Below the pieces are notes generated by a model, which was given only the letters and a program-made list of their open reading frames with translations, ran no database searches and was not told the origin of the DNA. From a virus: a stretch of DNA of 64,000 nucleotides. This document shows, piece by piece, positions 32,183 through 40,769 of the stretch (the first letter of the stretch is position 1; each line of letters starts with the position of its first letter). Location of the stretch: IMG/VR virus record IMGVR_UViG_3300046692_000130, positions 30,595 to 94,594 of that record; one strand, given 5' to 3'. Position numbers and translations under genes: made by a program.

Positions 32183-32440
32183 TTATGCTGGTTCTGGAAC
32201 GATTTGTTCAAGCACTGGAAGTGGAGGCTTGCCTGTCGCTTCACGGTAGACATTGACGACCTTGTAGAGCCACTGGTTGTAGGCTTCGACAAACTTCAGT
32301 TCAGCGAACTCGGGCGTCTTATCCTTGACGCTAACCTCGCCGTCCTTGGAGCGAATGACGAACTCGCCATCCTCTTCCCACGACATGACAGCGATGGCCA
32401 TGGTCGCGCCGGTAACAAATTCTTTTACATTGGTGATCAA
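32183..32440 (-). CDS. Unknown small protein, 85 aa
   Basis: ATG 32440, ATGA overlap with the ligase gene. Beta-rich N-terminus (FVTGATMAIAVMSWEEDGEFVI), helical middle (AELKFVEAYNQWLYKVVNVY). Its stop TAA lies in the upstream element of the next promoter. No family recognised. Confidence 0.5.
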   Translation of the reverse strand: MITNVKEFVTGATMAIAVMSWEEDGEFVIRSKDGEVSVKDKTPEFAELKFVEAYNQWLYKVVNVYREATGKPPLPVLEQIVPEPA

Positions 32441-33579
32441 CTCATGTCCTCTTCTAACCGGATAGCATGTCCGATTGGTAAATTGGGCAGACCGTCTACG
32501 GTGCGACCGAAGAAGCGAACCGTCAGCTTCTGCCCCTTGTACTTGTTTGAGATCTTGAGAAGTTCGCGCCGGTCGTTGTGCGTACCACGGGGCCGAGTCT
32601 CAAACTCCAGATTGTTGGTATCGTTCCTGCACTTCCAGATGACGAGATCGGCTTCGACAGACCCGGGTTCACCACCACGAGAACCGATTATCTCGAATTC
32701 AGCGTCCTCGAATTCTTTGAGCTTCAGCAGATTGCGTGACCGTGCGCCCCACTCATACACACCGTTGTAGTCGCGCACGATGAGACCTTCATAGCCTTGT
32801 AGGACAAGTGTGTCGTGTTGCTTCTTGACCTCAATGGCGTTCAGAGCGATATCAGTCTCAACCATGAACACAATGCTCTGTGGAGACTCGGTCGACATGT
32901 ATGCGTCTTCCAGTTCGGCCTCGTCGAGTTCGCGCATACGCCTATACCACGCGTGGTCGTCTTCACCCTTGATCACTGGCATGTCGTAGACGTGGTACTG
33001 AAGCTTGTCAGTCTCGCCCGGGTAGAACTTCTTCGTGCGTGAGTTGATCCACTGCAGCGTCTTACCGTGCAGATAGATCTCACCATCGAACACACAGTTC
33101 TTGGGCAACTCCCTTTCAAGCTTCTTGTTGATGTGCTTGACCTCAGTCCATTCCTTACCACCACGCGAGATCAGGACTACGCGATCACCGTCCCACTTCG
33201 CCAACGCTCGAACACCGTCGAGCTTGTGCTGCGTATAGACCGGGTAGATGACCTTCTTCTCATTCTTGCTGAACTCATGCGCCAGCATAGGCAAGAACGG
33301 CTTCTCGACAGCGTCGTCAACCGTCAGCCGATACTTGCGCTCCAGCTTGTGCTTGTGCATCGCCTCTGCCTCGACCATGGCCTGTTCCTCAGGCGTCGTA
33401 GCATTAGCCTTGCCGACGTTCTTAGGCGTAGCGATCAGTCGCGCAACCTGCATCTTGCCGCCCTGCTTGCCATGGGTGGAGACGATAGTGTCGCCCTCGA
33501 CGTGAACCTGCCACTCCTGAATAGCGCCGGTCTTCGTCTTGTGATACAGCTTCGGCCATTTCTTGGTGACCTTACTCAT
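32437..33579 (-). CDS. ATP-dependent DNA ligase with N-terminal WGR domain
   Basis: 380 aa. Residues 12-85 look like a WGR domain (KTGAIQEWQVHVEGDTIVSTHGKQGG), which binds DNA. The ligase core has motif I KLDG at 119-122 in QHKLDGVRAL, FDGEIYLHG (motif III) and EGLIVRD (motif IV), LLKLK (motif V). It seals 3'-OH/5'-phosphate nicks. A C-terminal OB-like region contains NKYKGQKLTVRFFGRT. It sits just downstream of the primase-helicase operon. Confidence 0.88.
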   Translation of the reverse strand: MSKVTKKWPKLYHKTKTGAIQEWQVHVEGDTIVSTHGKQGGKMQVARLIATPKNVGKANATTPEEQAMVEAEAMHKHKLERKYRLTVDDAVEKPFLPMLAHEFSKNEKKVIYPVYTQHKLDGVRALAKWDGDRVVLISRGGKEWTEVKHINKKLERELPKNCVFDGEIYLHGKTLQWINSRTKKFYPGETDKLQYHVYDMPVIKGEDDHAWYRRMRELDEAELEDAYMSTESPQSIVFMVETDIALNAIEVKKQHDTLVLQGYEGLIVRDYNGVYEWGARSRNLLKLKEFEDAEFEIIGSRGGEPGSVEADLVIWKCRNDTNNLEFETRPRGTHNDRRELLKISNKYKGQKLTVRFFGRTVDGLPNLPIGHAIRLEEDMS

Positions 33580-33719
33580 TTCGATGTGTGCTTCTTTCTA
33601 ACCACGAATGGTTGTCTGTGGGCAGATGAGTGATAGCCATGCAGATCCCTGCGAATCTGAGGCGTGTGATCGTGTCCCGGGCTGACGACTAGCATCAGAG
33701 CCAGTAGCGAATGAATCAT
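33576..33719 (-). CDS. Tiny unknown protein, 47 aa
   Basis: ATG 33719 overlaps the upstream stop (ATGA) and its own stop overlaps the ligase ATG. Hydrophobic start (IHSLLALMLVV), then His/Arg-rich tail. Possibly a small secreted or membrane peptide; coupling on both sides is the main support. Confidence 0.4.
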   Translation of the reverse strand: MIHSLLALMLVVSPGHDHTPQIRRDLHGYHSSAHRQPFVVRKKHTSK

Positions 33720-33934
33720 GCTTTCTTCGTCCTTAGCTTCTGGAATTTTTCGATTGCTCCGAGATCGAGCATGCTGCCGGGGTGAACTATGTCCCATGTG
33801 CGCTTGCCGGTCGGATCCACGTCTGTATAGGTGATGTAGGGGCTACCGTTGACCACGAGCATGCATAGCCCAGTGAAGTTGGGGAGTGGAGTGGCCGACT
33901 CCCACTCCTTGATCTCCCCGTTCTCTACGTACAC
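33716..33934 (-). CDS. Unknown small protein, 72 aa
   Basis: ATG 33934. Beta-rich (LCMLVVNGSPYITYTDVDPTG), then a basic helix (LGAIEKFQKLRTKK). It lies 11 bases after the primase-helicase stop. Function unknown. Confidence 0.45.
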   Translation of the reverse strand: MYVENGEIKEWESATPLPNFTGLCMLVVNGSPYITYTDVDPTGKRTWDIVHPGSMLDLGAIEKFQKLRTKKA

Positions 33935-33945
33935 GTCTGGGCGAG

Positions 33946-35967
33946 TTAGAGATCTACTGATACTTCTTCCTCTACCGTCAGATCGTGTTCAGCGTCAGTC
34001 GGTGATGCCGTCTGCTGGCCCTCTGCTGCCTCAGGCTTCGTCGGTTGCGCCTCGGGTGATGTGTGGAACTTGATTCCATCCACCATGAGCACTGTGGGCG
34101 TCTTAGCCTTCTTTTCGTCGTCGGCCAGTTCACGGATCCACGACATGCTGCCTTCCATGTGCAACGTACACATACCACCCGGCGCGAAGCGACTGAGATC
34201 TACCCTGACAAACAACTTGGGCAGAAAGTTTTCGTTCGTGTCGAGATCGTCGACGTTCTCCAGATCCTTCTTGTTGAAGGTTGCTTCACGGATGCGATTG
34301 AGAACCAAGCACGAGTCGCAATCGTTGGCCGGTGCGCTGGATCCTTCCATGGCATTGGCAGTCGCCATCGCATTGTCGTCGAGACGCTTGGTCTGGCTGA
34401 TCAAGATGATGAGGATGTTCAGTTCCTTCGCCAGCACCTTCAGCTTCTTCGTCATGCGCGAGATGAATGTGTTGCGAGTCCCGGCCTCACGTCCCGGCAT
34501 AACCGAGTCGACCAGAAGCTGGAGGTTGTCGATGATGACTACCTTTGCTGCATACCTGCGAACCACTGCACGGATGCGGTCGAACGCATGGTTCTCGTCC
34601 TTGAGTGTGGCGTAGCCGAAGAGAAGATCTGCCGAACGCGATGAGTTGATCTCACGCGCCCTACGGTAGGTCTCCTGATTCATCAGGCTCTTGCCCGGGG
34701 TGTCGTCGGTCTTAGTGACGAACGATGCCCACTTGCGCGCCAGATCCTTTGGAGTCATCTCATAGCACTCGAAGAAGGTCGTCTTGTTCTTGACCTCGAC
34801 AAGATGATCTGCCCAGTTCAGAGCGAACGACGTCTTGCCGGTCTTCTGTGGGGCAGCAATGATGACGAGATGACCATCCTTAGCTGCGCCGAACTTAGCG
34901 TTGAGGCTTGGCCATGGAGTGTCGTACTCCCCGATGTTCGTGATGCCGTGCTCGGCTTCATACTCCAGTTCACCAAGCGCGTCATCCAGTCCAGTGACGT
35001 CTTCGACGTCGAATGGCCGGGAACATTTCAGCAGGATCTCCAAGTCATTGAGGCTGTTGCCAGCCATCAACCACTCATTGATGTCATTGCCCTTGGTGCG
35101 CTCCCCTTCCTTCTCCAACACCGGCGCGTTCAGATCGAACTCAGGAAGCAGGACGTTGTTGTACTTCTCGATGCCGAACCGACTAGCGAATTCCTTCGCG
35201 CCGTCCTGCCCAGCCTTGTCATTGTCGAACAGGATGTACTTGGTCTTGATGCCTTCGAGCTTCTTATCCCAAGTGACCTTCTTGCCCTCGCACCCGGGAA
35301 CGCCGACCACGTTTGTGACGCCAGCATTCAGCAGCGCGATACAGTCAGACTCACCCTCGACAAGAATCAGGTACTCCATGTCCTTGTGAATGCAGTTGAC
35401 GTTGTACAGAGGATTCTCGCGCCCGTTCGTCCCACGGAAGTCCTTCTTGAGTGGAGCTTCAGGATCGATGCTCTGAGGCAGCGTCCGGTACTTGACGAAG
35501 ATGCAATGCTCACCAACGAAGTATGGGAACATCAGCGCCGGTCGTCGACCGTAGTCACCGAAGCCACGCTCACCGAGACCCAGCTTCAGCTTCTTCACGA
35601 TCTCCAGTGAGAAGCCGCGTTCGTCATTCAGCCATTCCAGTACGTCATCCCGGCCCAGCAGCGCCTGATGTGCTGCCTCAATGTCTGGGATAGGCTCAGG
35701 TGCTTCCTTGGCCCTTACAGCGTCCTGACTCGAAGCCACGCCCGGGAGAGAGTCGCCCAGATGATTCTTCAGTGAGCGTTCATTGCCAGACTGCGCGCAT
35801 GAACCGCGCTTGCACTCATAGAGGTAGGAGTTGGCGTTGATGAAAAACTTCCAGCCATCGGAGAGGCAGAACGGGCAAGTCTCAAGGTTGCATTCGTCGC
35901 CGTTGTTCTTGTAGTTGAACCCTTTTGAGTCAAGGTACAGTTCAACTTTCGTTTTCTGCTCTGAAAT
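33946..35967 (-). CDS. Primase-helicase (T7 gp4-like: zinc ribbon, Toprim, RecA-like helicase)
   Basis: 673 aa if initiation is ATT 35967, with AAAGGGGGT seven bases upstream. From there the frame reads SEQKTKVELYLDSKGF and includes a zinc ribbon: C26, C31, C34, C52, C57. The first ordinary start, GTG 35739, would remove all of it. Toprim follows (LILVEGESDCIALLNAG, ILFDNDKAGQDG), then a DnaB-type helicase with Walker A IIAAPQKTGKTS and VVIIDNLQLL. The acidic C-terminus ends EEEVSVDL. It primes and unwinds DNA at the fork. Confidence 0.9.
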   Translation of the reverse strand: MSEQKTKVELYLDSKGFNYKNNGDECNLETCPFCLSDGWKFFINANSYLYECKRGSCAQSGNERSLKNHLGDSLPGVASSQDAVRAKEAPEPIPDIEAAHQALLGRDDVLEWLNDERGFSLEIVKKLKLGLGERGFGDYGRRPALMFPYFVGEHCIFVKYRTLPQSIDPEAPLKKDFRGTNGRENPLYNVNCIHKDMEYLILVEGESDCIALLNAGVTNVVGVPGCEGKKVTWDKKLEGIKTKYILFDNDKAGQDGAKEFASRFGIEKYNNVLLPEFDLNAPVLEKEGERTKGNDINEWLMAGNSLNDLEILLKCSRPFDVEDVTGLDDALGELEYEAEHGITNIGEYDTPWPSLNAKFGAAKDGHLVIIAAPQKTGKTSFALNWADHLVEVKNKTTFFECYEMTPKDLARKWASFVTKTDDTPGKSLMNQETYRRAREINSSRSADLLFGYATLKDENHAFDRIRAVVRRYAAKVVIIDNLQLLVDSVMPGREAGTRNTFISRMTKKLKVLAKELNILIILISQTKRLDDNAMATANAMEGSSAPANDCDSCLVLNRIREATFNKKDLENVDDLDTNENFLPKLFVRVDLSRFAPGGMCTLHMEGSMSWIRELADDEKKAKTPTVLMVDGIKFHTSPEAQPTKPEAAEGQQTASPTDAEHDLTVEEEVSVDL

Positions 35968-36020
35968 ACTGCGACCCCCTTTTATGTGATTGTGTTGTGT
36001 GTTGCTGCAGGAGAAGGTGA

Positions 36021-36302
36021 CTAGCGCTGGCGCTCTTTGATGAACGGCAACAGATGCTCGGTCAGGTAGTCGATGTGATGTTGCATCAGACCGCGCTCAC
36101 CACGACCAATGCTGCTCTCGTAAGTGAAGTTGGCCAGATGCTCACGAAGATCCTGCTCCAATGTTGTTGGCGCGTCCTTATGGCGCTTGAAGAACTTCGT
36201 AGTGGCCACTGCCAAGAGAATGGCGATGATACCGATGGCAAACACGGCAACCACAGCCAGCGCGGTGATGCCCTGAATGAATAGATAGAGTACGTAAAAC
36301 AT
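36021..36302 (-). CDS. Membrane protein, 93 aa
   Basis: ATG 36302, three bases after the helicase stop. Residues 3-36 span a long hydrophobic stretch (VLYLFIQGITALAVVAVFAIG and on), one or two helices. The cytosolic tail is helical and His/Glu-rich (MQHHIDYLTEHLLPFIKE). Its location between a helicase and the primase gene is odd; a membrane-tethered replication factor is possible. Confidence 0.55.
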   Translation of the reverse strand: MFYVLYLFIQGITALAVVAVFAIGIIAILLAVATTKFFKRHKDAPTTLEQDLREHLANFTYESSIGRGERGLMQHHIDYLTEHLLPFIKERQR

Positions 36303-36304
36303 GT

Positions 36305-37996
36305 CTAGCGTCTTCCTCCGAATTTCTCTGCAAGGAACTTGTGGGCATCGCCCTTCGTCATCTTGCTGATTACGTCTTGTGGAACCTTGAACCGCTTGAG
36401 TTGTGCGATCTGCGCGAGTGATGGCTTGCCCTTGTGCCACTGGGCCTCACGTCGCAACAGCGTCATGAACTCTTTGCCGTTCGTGGTGATGTTCATTTCT
36501 GCGTAGTCCAGCGCCTCTGGGAGACTGTGGAATCCGTCGCGGAGATACTTGCGTTGCTTGATGGATCCGAAGACTGAGTACTTGCCCAGAAGATCCTCAG
36601 CGATGGTCATTGACTCATTGCCGGGGAGGTACAGGGTGTATGCGCCTTCGAGCGTCTTGTGCCACTGCAGCTTGCTGTTGGCCTTTATCTCTTCGCAGAA
36701 GGTGACCTTCCAGAGATTGGCTTCCTGCAGGTATGCACCGAGATCCCCGATGCTCTGCAACTGTGTCAGGTCGATGTTTGGATTCAGCGCCTGTGCTTCC
36801 TTGATCTCTGCAACGGCGTCAGTGATCGACTTGCCATTCAGATCCATCTCAGGAGGCAGACCGAACAAGCTGGCCAGCGTCACGAGTGACATGCGCTTTG
36901 TTACGTCGACGCAATCAAGGATGAGGCAGTCTCGTTTGTCACCCGGTTTCAGCGTCCCATTACGGATAGCTTCAACAAGGTTGTCGATTCCCTCACCTAA
37001 CCTCAGGCCACGCCCGATGGCTTGGACGAACAGTGTCTGACTCTTGGTCGGTCGCGCCATGATTATGCACGAGACCCCGGGGTCGTCGTAGCCTGTCACC
37101 AACAACATTGCGTTGACAAGCACCTGTATGTCGCCGCGCTTGTGTGCCTTCAGCTTGCGCTCACGCTCTGGATCGTCGCCCCAGACAGCCTCAGCCGGTA
37201 CGCCAGCCTTCTGGAATTCGTGAGCCAGATCCTTAGCGTGTTGAATGCCGGTGACGAAGGCTATAGTGCGCCTCGTACTTGCATTCTCGATCCACGCCTT
37301 CACAATCATCTGATTGCGCCATGGCGTGTTGACCAGCTTCTCCAACTCAGCTACTGAGAAGTCGTTGCCGCTGGTAGCGACCTTTGACAGATCGACCTTA
37401 GTACTGACCTTGAAGCCACGGGGTGGACTCAACCAACCATCAAAGATTGCTTGCTGCGTCGTGTAGTTGTAGACAATCTGGTCATAGACCTGCCCCAGAG
37501 CCTTACCATCGGCGCGATCACCTGTAGCTGTAAATCCTGTCAGCAACGGTGCGTTTTTACTTACGACACTGTCCATGAGTCCGAAGTGATCGAACGTACG
37601 TATGAACGTGTCGGTGATACTGAGATGAGCTTCGTCTGCTGTGATGAGTTCGAAGTCACTCGGTAGAAAGTTTTTGATGCGTGAGGAACCGGCCCTGCCG
37701 ATTGTCGGAACACTAGCCACGATGATTTCTTCCGTCGTGGCGTGATGCGAAGCCATCTCTATGCCTACCGTGCGATCTGGATGCCAAACTCGCATCTTGT
37801 CGACCGTCTGCGTGGCCAGTTCCTCACTGTTGACTAGAACCATCACCCGTCGCTGGATTTCAAGGTATGAGGGAAGGTTTACGAAGACGACCGTCTTACC
37901 TGTCCCTGTGGGACTGATGAGTAGTTGCCGCCTAACCCCCTCCCTCTTCTCTTTGATGATTCGAAGCATGTCTAACTGGTATGGTCGTAGCCTCAA
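36305..37996 (-). CDS. SF2 DEAD/DEAH-box helicase (UvsW/RecG-like)
   Basis: 563 aa from TTG 37996. LRPYQ Q-like motif near the start, Walker A SPTGTGKT (28-35), DEAH in ITADEAHLS, TGFTATGDR (motif III), and QAIGRGLRLG (motif VI). The C-terminal 150 residues have no clear domain. Such phage helicases remodel forks and recombination intermediates. It fits with RecA, the junction-nuclease-like protein and the exonuclease in the same block. Confidence 0.88.
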   Translation of the reverse strand: MRLRPYQLDMLRIIKEKREGVRRQLLISPTGTGKTVVFVNLPSYLEIQRRVMVLVNSEELATQTVDKMRVWHPDRTVGIEMASHHATTEEIIVASVPTIGRAGSSRIKNFLPSDFELITADEAHLSITDTFIRTFDHFGLMDSVVSKNAPLLTGFTATGDRADGKALGQVYDQIVYNYTTQQAIFDGWLSPPRGFKVSTKVDLSKVATSGNDFSVAELEKLVNTPWRNQMIVKAWIENASTRRTIAFVTGIQHAKDLAHEFQKAGVPAEAVWGDDPERERKLKAHKRGDIQVLVNAMLLVTGYDDPGVSCIIMARPTKSQTLFVQAIGRGLRLGEGIDNLVEAIRNGTLKPGDKRDCLILDCVDVTKRMSLVTLASLFGLPPEMDLNGKSITDAVAEIKEAQALNPNIDLTQLQSIGDLGAYLQEANLWKVTFCEEIKANSKLQWHKTLEGAYTLYLPGNESMTIAEDLLGKYSVFGSIKQRKYLRDGFHSLPEALDYAEMNITTNGKEFMTLLRREAQWHKGKPSLAQIAQLKRFKVPQDVISKMTKGDAHKFLAEKFGGRR

Positions 37997-38230
37997 TTAG
38001 TCTTCGTCGTCCTCATCATCTCCAGCGACGACGTCCAAAGCCCACTCAAGCTTCTCCACGAGATCTTCGGCCTTATCTACAGAAAGCTTGATCAGCTTGC
38101 CTTCGATCTCGATAACAACCATCTCGTTGCTACCGGCATATACAGCCGTCTCAGTCTCTTCGTCGTGCATCAGTGCTGCATTGATGCGCGCCTCTGCTTC
38201 GCTTCCAGAAATTACTAGCTGCTTCGCCAT
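37997..38230 (-). CDS. Small acidic protein, 77 aa
   Basis: ATG 38230, inside the end of the HNH gene (16-base overlap). Beta strands (NEMVVIEIEGKLIKLSVDKAED), then a helix and a DDEDDED tail. Acidic tails often mimic DNA or dock SSB-like proteins. Unknown function. Confidence 0.5.
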   Translation of the reverse strand: MAKQLVISGSEAEARINAALMHDEETETAVYAGSNEMVVIEIEGKLIKLSVDKAEDLVEKLEWALDVVAGDDEDDED

Positions 38231-38562
38231 GTCCTTCTCCTCTGTATGTGTTTGGTCTTCTTGGTCGTGACGAACTTCAATCCGTCATCTGCGTTAGGGA
38301 ATCTGTTTGGATCACCACTTCGGTGCAGGATGATGAGAATCACTTTGGGGTGAACTCCATGAACCATGTCGTGGTGTTCTTGGCACAGACTCACAAGGTT
38401 GTGGCTGTAGTCGCCGCCGCCATTGCTACGGAACTGGATGTGGTGTGCCGATGTCGTTCTGCTCACGCATCCCGGCGCTCGGCATTTCCACTTATCTCGT
38501 TGTGCGACTCGCTTCGTCAGTGCTTTGTATTCGTCGTACGGAAGCTCGAATCGCGAAGCCAC
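38215..38562 (-). CDS. HNH endonuclease
   Basis: 115 aa. The HNH core is clear: CRAPGC zinc knuckle, SAHHIQFRSNGGGDYSHNLVSLC, then HHDMVHG. It is free-standing, without an intron nearby, and overlaps both neighbours. Likely nicks or cuts DNA, perhaps in genome processing or competition with other DNA. Confidence 0.85.
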   Translation of the reverse strand: MASRFELPYDEYKALTKRVAQRDKWKCRAPGCVSRTTSAHHIQFRSNGGGDYSHNLVSLCQEHHDMVHGVHPKVILIILHRSGDPNRFPNADDGLKFVTTKKTKHIQRRRTWRSS

Positions 38563-39371
38563 TAGTCCTCTTCGTACTCGCGCTCATCGTCGTCGTCATC
38601 GTCGGACATCAGAGGAAAGCCACTGGCCGTCCTGCTGTCATCTTCAGAAGAGTCTTCGAAGCTCCCGGCCTCACCCATCTCATCAGCGACGTTGTTTGGA
38701 TCTGAGAGGAAGTCTCCACAGATGCGCTCCAGCGCCATGGCGTCAGAGATGTCCTTGACCTCTTCTGTGACAGCGTCAATCGTGTTGCCAGAGAGCAGCT
38801 TGGCCAGATCGATCGCTCGGGCCACAACGTCCTTCGCATCACGACGTATGGGGAGGTTCAGCCATGTGAGTTGGTCGTCAGGATCCTCAGACTCACCCTT
38901 CAAGCGCTTGACGATCTCTTTGATCTCAGTGTGCGTCTTGTTCGGTGCGTCCTTCACCAACTGGCGCATGATGTCTGCCATCGACTCTTCTTTACCAGTG
39001 GCAGAATCAGTGATGGTTAGTGTGGGATCCAGAGTGAAGATCTCTTTCAGCTTCGTGATCTTCGCCTTCAGCTTGGCCTGTGTATCGACGCCGAGATACG
39101 CAGCCATCTTGTCTACTGCAATGAGGTAGTGAACCTGACGCGGCGACATGTCGATGTTCAGAGTCTTCACCCAGTCATCGAACGAAAGCTGCCCCAGTTC
39201 CTTCCAGTAGTTGTTGGTCTTGCTCTCGTTCAACAACTCAGCAAGCTCGAATGTTTCCAGTGTGGCCGTGTTGCCGATCTGGGCGATACGAGCATTGACA
39301 TAAGCAGGACGAGACATGTCTTCCTGCACTAATGCAGGTGGGTTGAGAATTACGGTGTTGAGTTCTTTCAC
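38562..39371 (-). CDS. Unknown protein, 269 aa, HTH-like segment and acidic tail
   Basis: GTG 39371 directly after the neighbour's stop; ATG 39317 is an alternative start with AGGA four bases upstream. Middle part: FDDWVKTLNIDMSPRQVHYLIAVDKM, resembling a DNA-binding helix-turn-helix. Extended Lys/Glu helices follow, and the last 45 residues are highly acidic (DDDDDDEREYEED). It may be a replication or partition accessory; no family recognised. Confidence 0.5.
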   Translation of the reverse strand: MKELNTVILNPPALVQEDMSRPAYVNARIAQIGNTATLETFELAELLNESKTNNYWKELGQLSFDDWVKTLNIDMSPRQVHYLIAVDKMAAYLGVDTQAKLKAKITKLKEIFTLDPTLTITDSATGKEESMADIMRQLVKDAPNKTHTEIKEIVKRLKGESEDPDDQLTWLNLPIRRDAKDVVARAIDLAKLLSGNTIDAVTEEVKDISDAMALERICGDFLSDPNNVADEMGEAGSFEDSSEDDSRTASGFPLMSDDDDDDEREYEED

Positions 39372-39372
39372 C

Positions 39373-39561
39373 CTACTTCGACCTCTTGGTCTGCTCGGCT
39401 TCCAATACCTCGACCACGATTGTGAGCAAGCCACCGATGACCGAGAGGATGAAGAAGATCACTGCAGGTGCAGCTACGAGCCACCATGAGATCGCTACAA
39501 TGCCGATTGCCTTCAGTACGAAGAGCACCAGTGATGTGACAACCCAAAGATTGATTTGCAT
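39373..39561 (-). CDS. Small membrane protein, 62 aa
   Basis: ATG 39561 with AAAGGT upstream. Two hydrophobic helices: residues 4-24 (LWVVTSLVLFVLKAIGIVAIS) and 27-49 (LVAAPAVIFFILSVIGGLLTI), then a basic tail. Function unknown. Confidence 0.55.
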   Translation of the reverse strand: MQINLWVVTSLVLFVLKAIGIVAISWWLVAAPAVIFFILSVIGGLLTIVVEVLEAEQTKRSK

Positions 39562-39717
39562 GTGTACCTTTCTGTTGTTGGTAAGGGATCTGAACGGGGA
39601 GCTACCCACACGCGTGTCTCTGGGACAGTGGCGACCGGCTTCTTGCGTGGGTCATTTTGTATTTCGAAAGCGGACTCCCCCGCTCACACGACTACAGGCT
39701 ATTTACTTCCTGTATCG
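39562..39717 (-). other. Spacer with degenerate promoter element
   Basis: 156 bases with no supported gene. Just after the 39,718 stop, the - strand reads TAACGATACAGGAAGTAAATAG, like the operator/upstream module of the family, but the following -35 is degenerate. A small hairpin, AGCGG (39669) with CCGCT (39680), lies inside. Confidence 0.4.
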
Positions 39718-40491
39718 TTAGATCTCGCTGGCGACGTCACCGGACTCGTCAAAGCCCGAATCGATCTCCTGCTCAATCTGATCCTTACGACGCACCAACT
39801 CCAGATACATCGGCCCAAACGCCTGTGCCTTCTCAGGAGTCATGGGAGCGACCTCAGGGAATTCGATGTTGTAGAACGCACCGTCTGACGACTTCACCGA
39901 CTTCATCGTTACGACGTAGTCGAAGATGTTCGGCATCTTGCCAGAGCGCGCCTGAACGATCTTGGCGTTGCGCGTGATCGCTTCCTTCAACCGCTTCGCT
40001 GCCCTCACACTCAGACCAGAGATCTTGATGTAGAAAGGCAGAGCAAGCGTCTCTTCGATGAAGAGAATGGAGAACGACTCCTTGCAAGTCGGCTTCTTCC
40101 CGGTCTTCGTCTTGGCGTTGTAGTTGTCCCACGAGGAATGACGGCATCCCTTGCAGTTCGGAGCTTCAGGAACCAGATCGTCACGATTGGTGATCGGCTT
40201 GATTCCGTCGAAGCTGCGACATGTGGCGAATTCACCGGCGACGTACTTCTCGCTTGGGTACTTATCCCGAACAACAGTCATCTTGATCGGCACCATCTTG
40301 ACTTCCTTGAAAGTCACGCCAGACAGCTTGTCAACGAACAGGCCCGGGAGTACCGAGTCAAGTCCAGTTGTCGTGGGCTGCTTGAGCACCATGGGTGTAG
40401 GCCGAATTGCCGCTGAGTCGTCGAGACCGAGACCACCAGTGGCGATCAGATCGTTGTCGTTGTTGTTCAGTACTACGAGTTCATTTGACAC
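39718..40491 (-). CDS. Putative single-strand DNA-binding-like protein
   Basis: 257 aa, ATG 40491. Has a four-cysteine-like knuckle (CKGCRHSSW and KPTCKESF), a Lys-rich middle and an acidic C-terminus (QIEQEIDSGFDESGDVASEI). The composition and location in a replication operon fit phage single-strand-binding proteins, but no OB-fold motif is certain. Alternative: unrelated structural protein of unknown role. Confidence 0.4.
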   Translation of the reverse strand: MSNELVVLNNNDNDLIATGGLGLDDSAAIRPTPMVLKQPTTTGLDSVLPGLFVDKLSGVTFKEVKMVPIKMTVVRDKYPSEKYVAGEFATCRSFDGIKPITNRDDLVPEAPNCKGCRHSSWDNYNAKTKTGKKPTCKESFSILFIEETLALPFYIKISGLSVRAAKRLKEAITRNAKIVQARSGKMPNIFDYVVTMKSVKSSDGAFYNIEFPEVAPMTPEKAQAFGPMYLELVRRKDQIEQEIDSGFDESGDVASEI

Positions 40492-40550
40492 TAAAAGTCC
40501 TTCTCTCTTCAGTTAGGTATTCTGTTTTGGTACATAGCGAGACGATGCTG

Positions 40551-40757
40551 CTATCCCGCTAATCTTGTTGTGAATTTGTCTTCGAACGTCGTCAGCGTGT
40601 TGTAGTGGCGACGAATGCGGTACGCTCGGCAAGGGCTGCCGTTGGGATGGTAGAGGTTGTTATCGTTTGGGAAGGATTCAACTCCCATGCCCCAGTTGCA
40701 GCAGATGCACTCAAGGCGAATACACTGCTCGATAACCTCATCGCAGTCAGCGGCCAT
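40551..40757 (-). CDS. Small cysteine-rich protein, 68 aa
   Basis: ATG 40757. LECICCNWGMG and a later SPCRAYRIRRHY give Cys-based metal potential, with a basic helical end. Sits between the exonuclease and the SSB-like gene. Function unknown. Confidence 0.5.
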   Translation of the reverse strand: MAADCDEVIEQCIRLECICCNWGMGVESFPNDNNLYHPNGSPCRAYRIRRHYNTLTTFEDKFTTRLAG

Positions 40758-40769
40758 TTAGTTGTTCCT

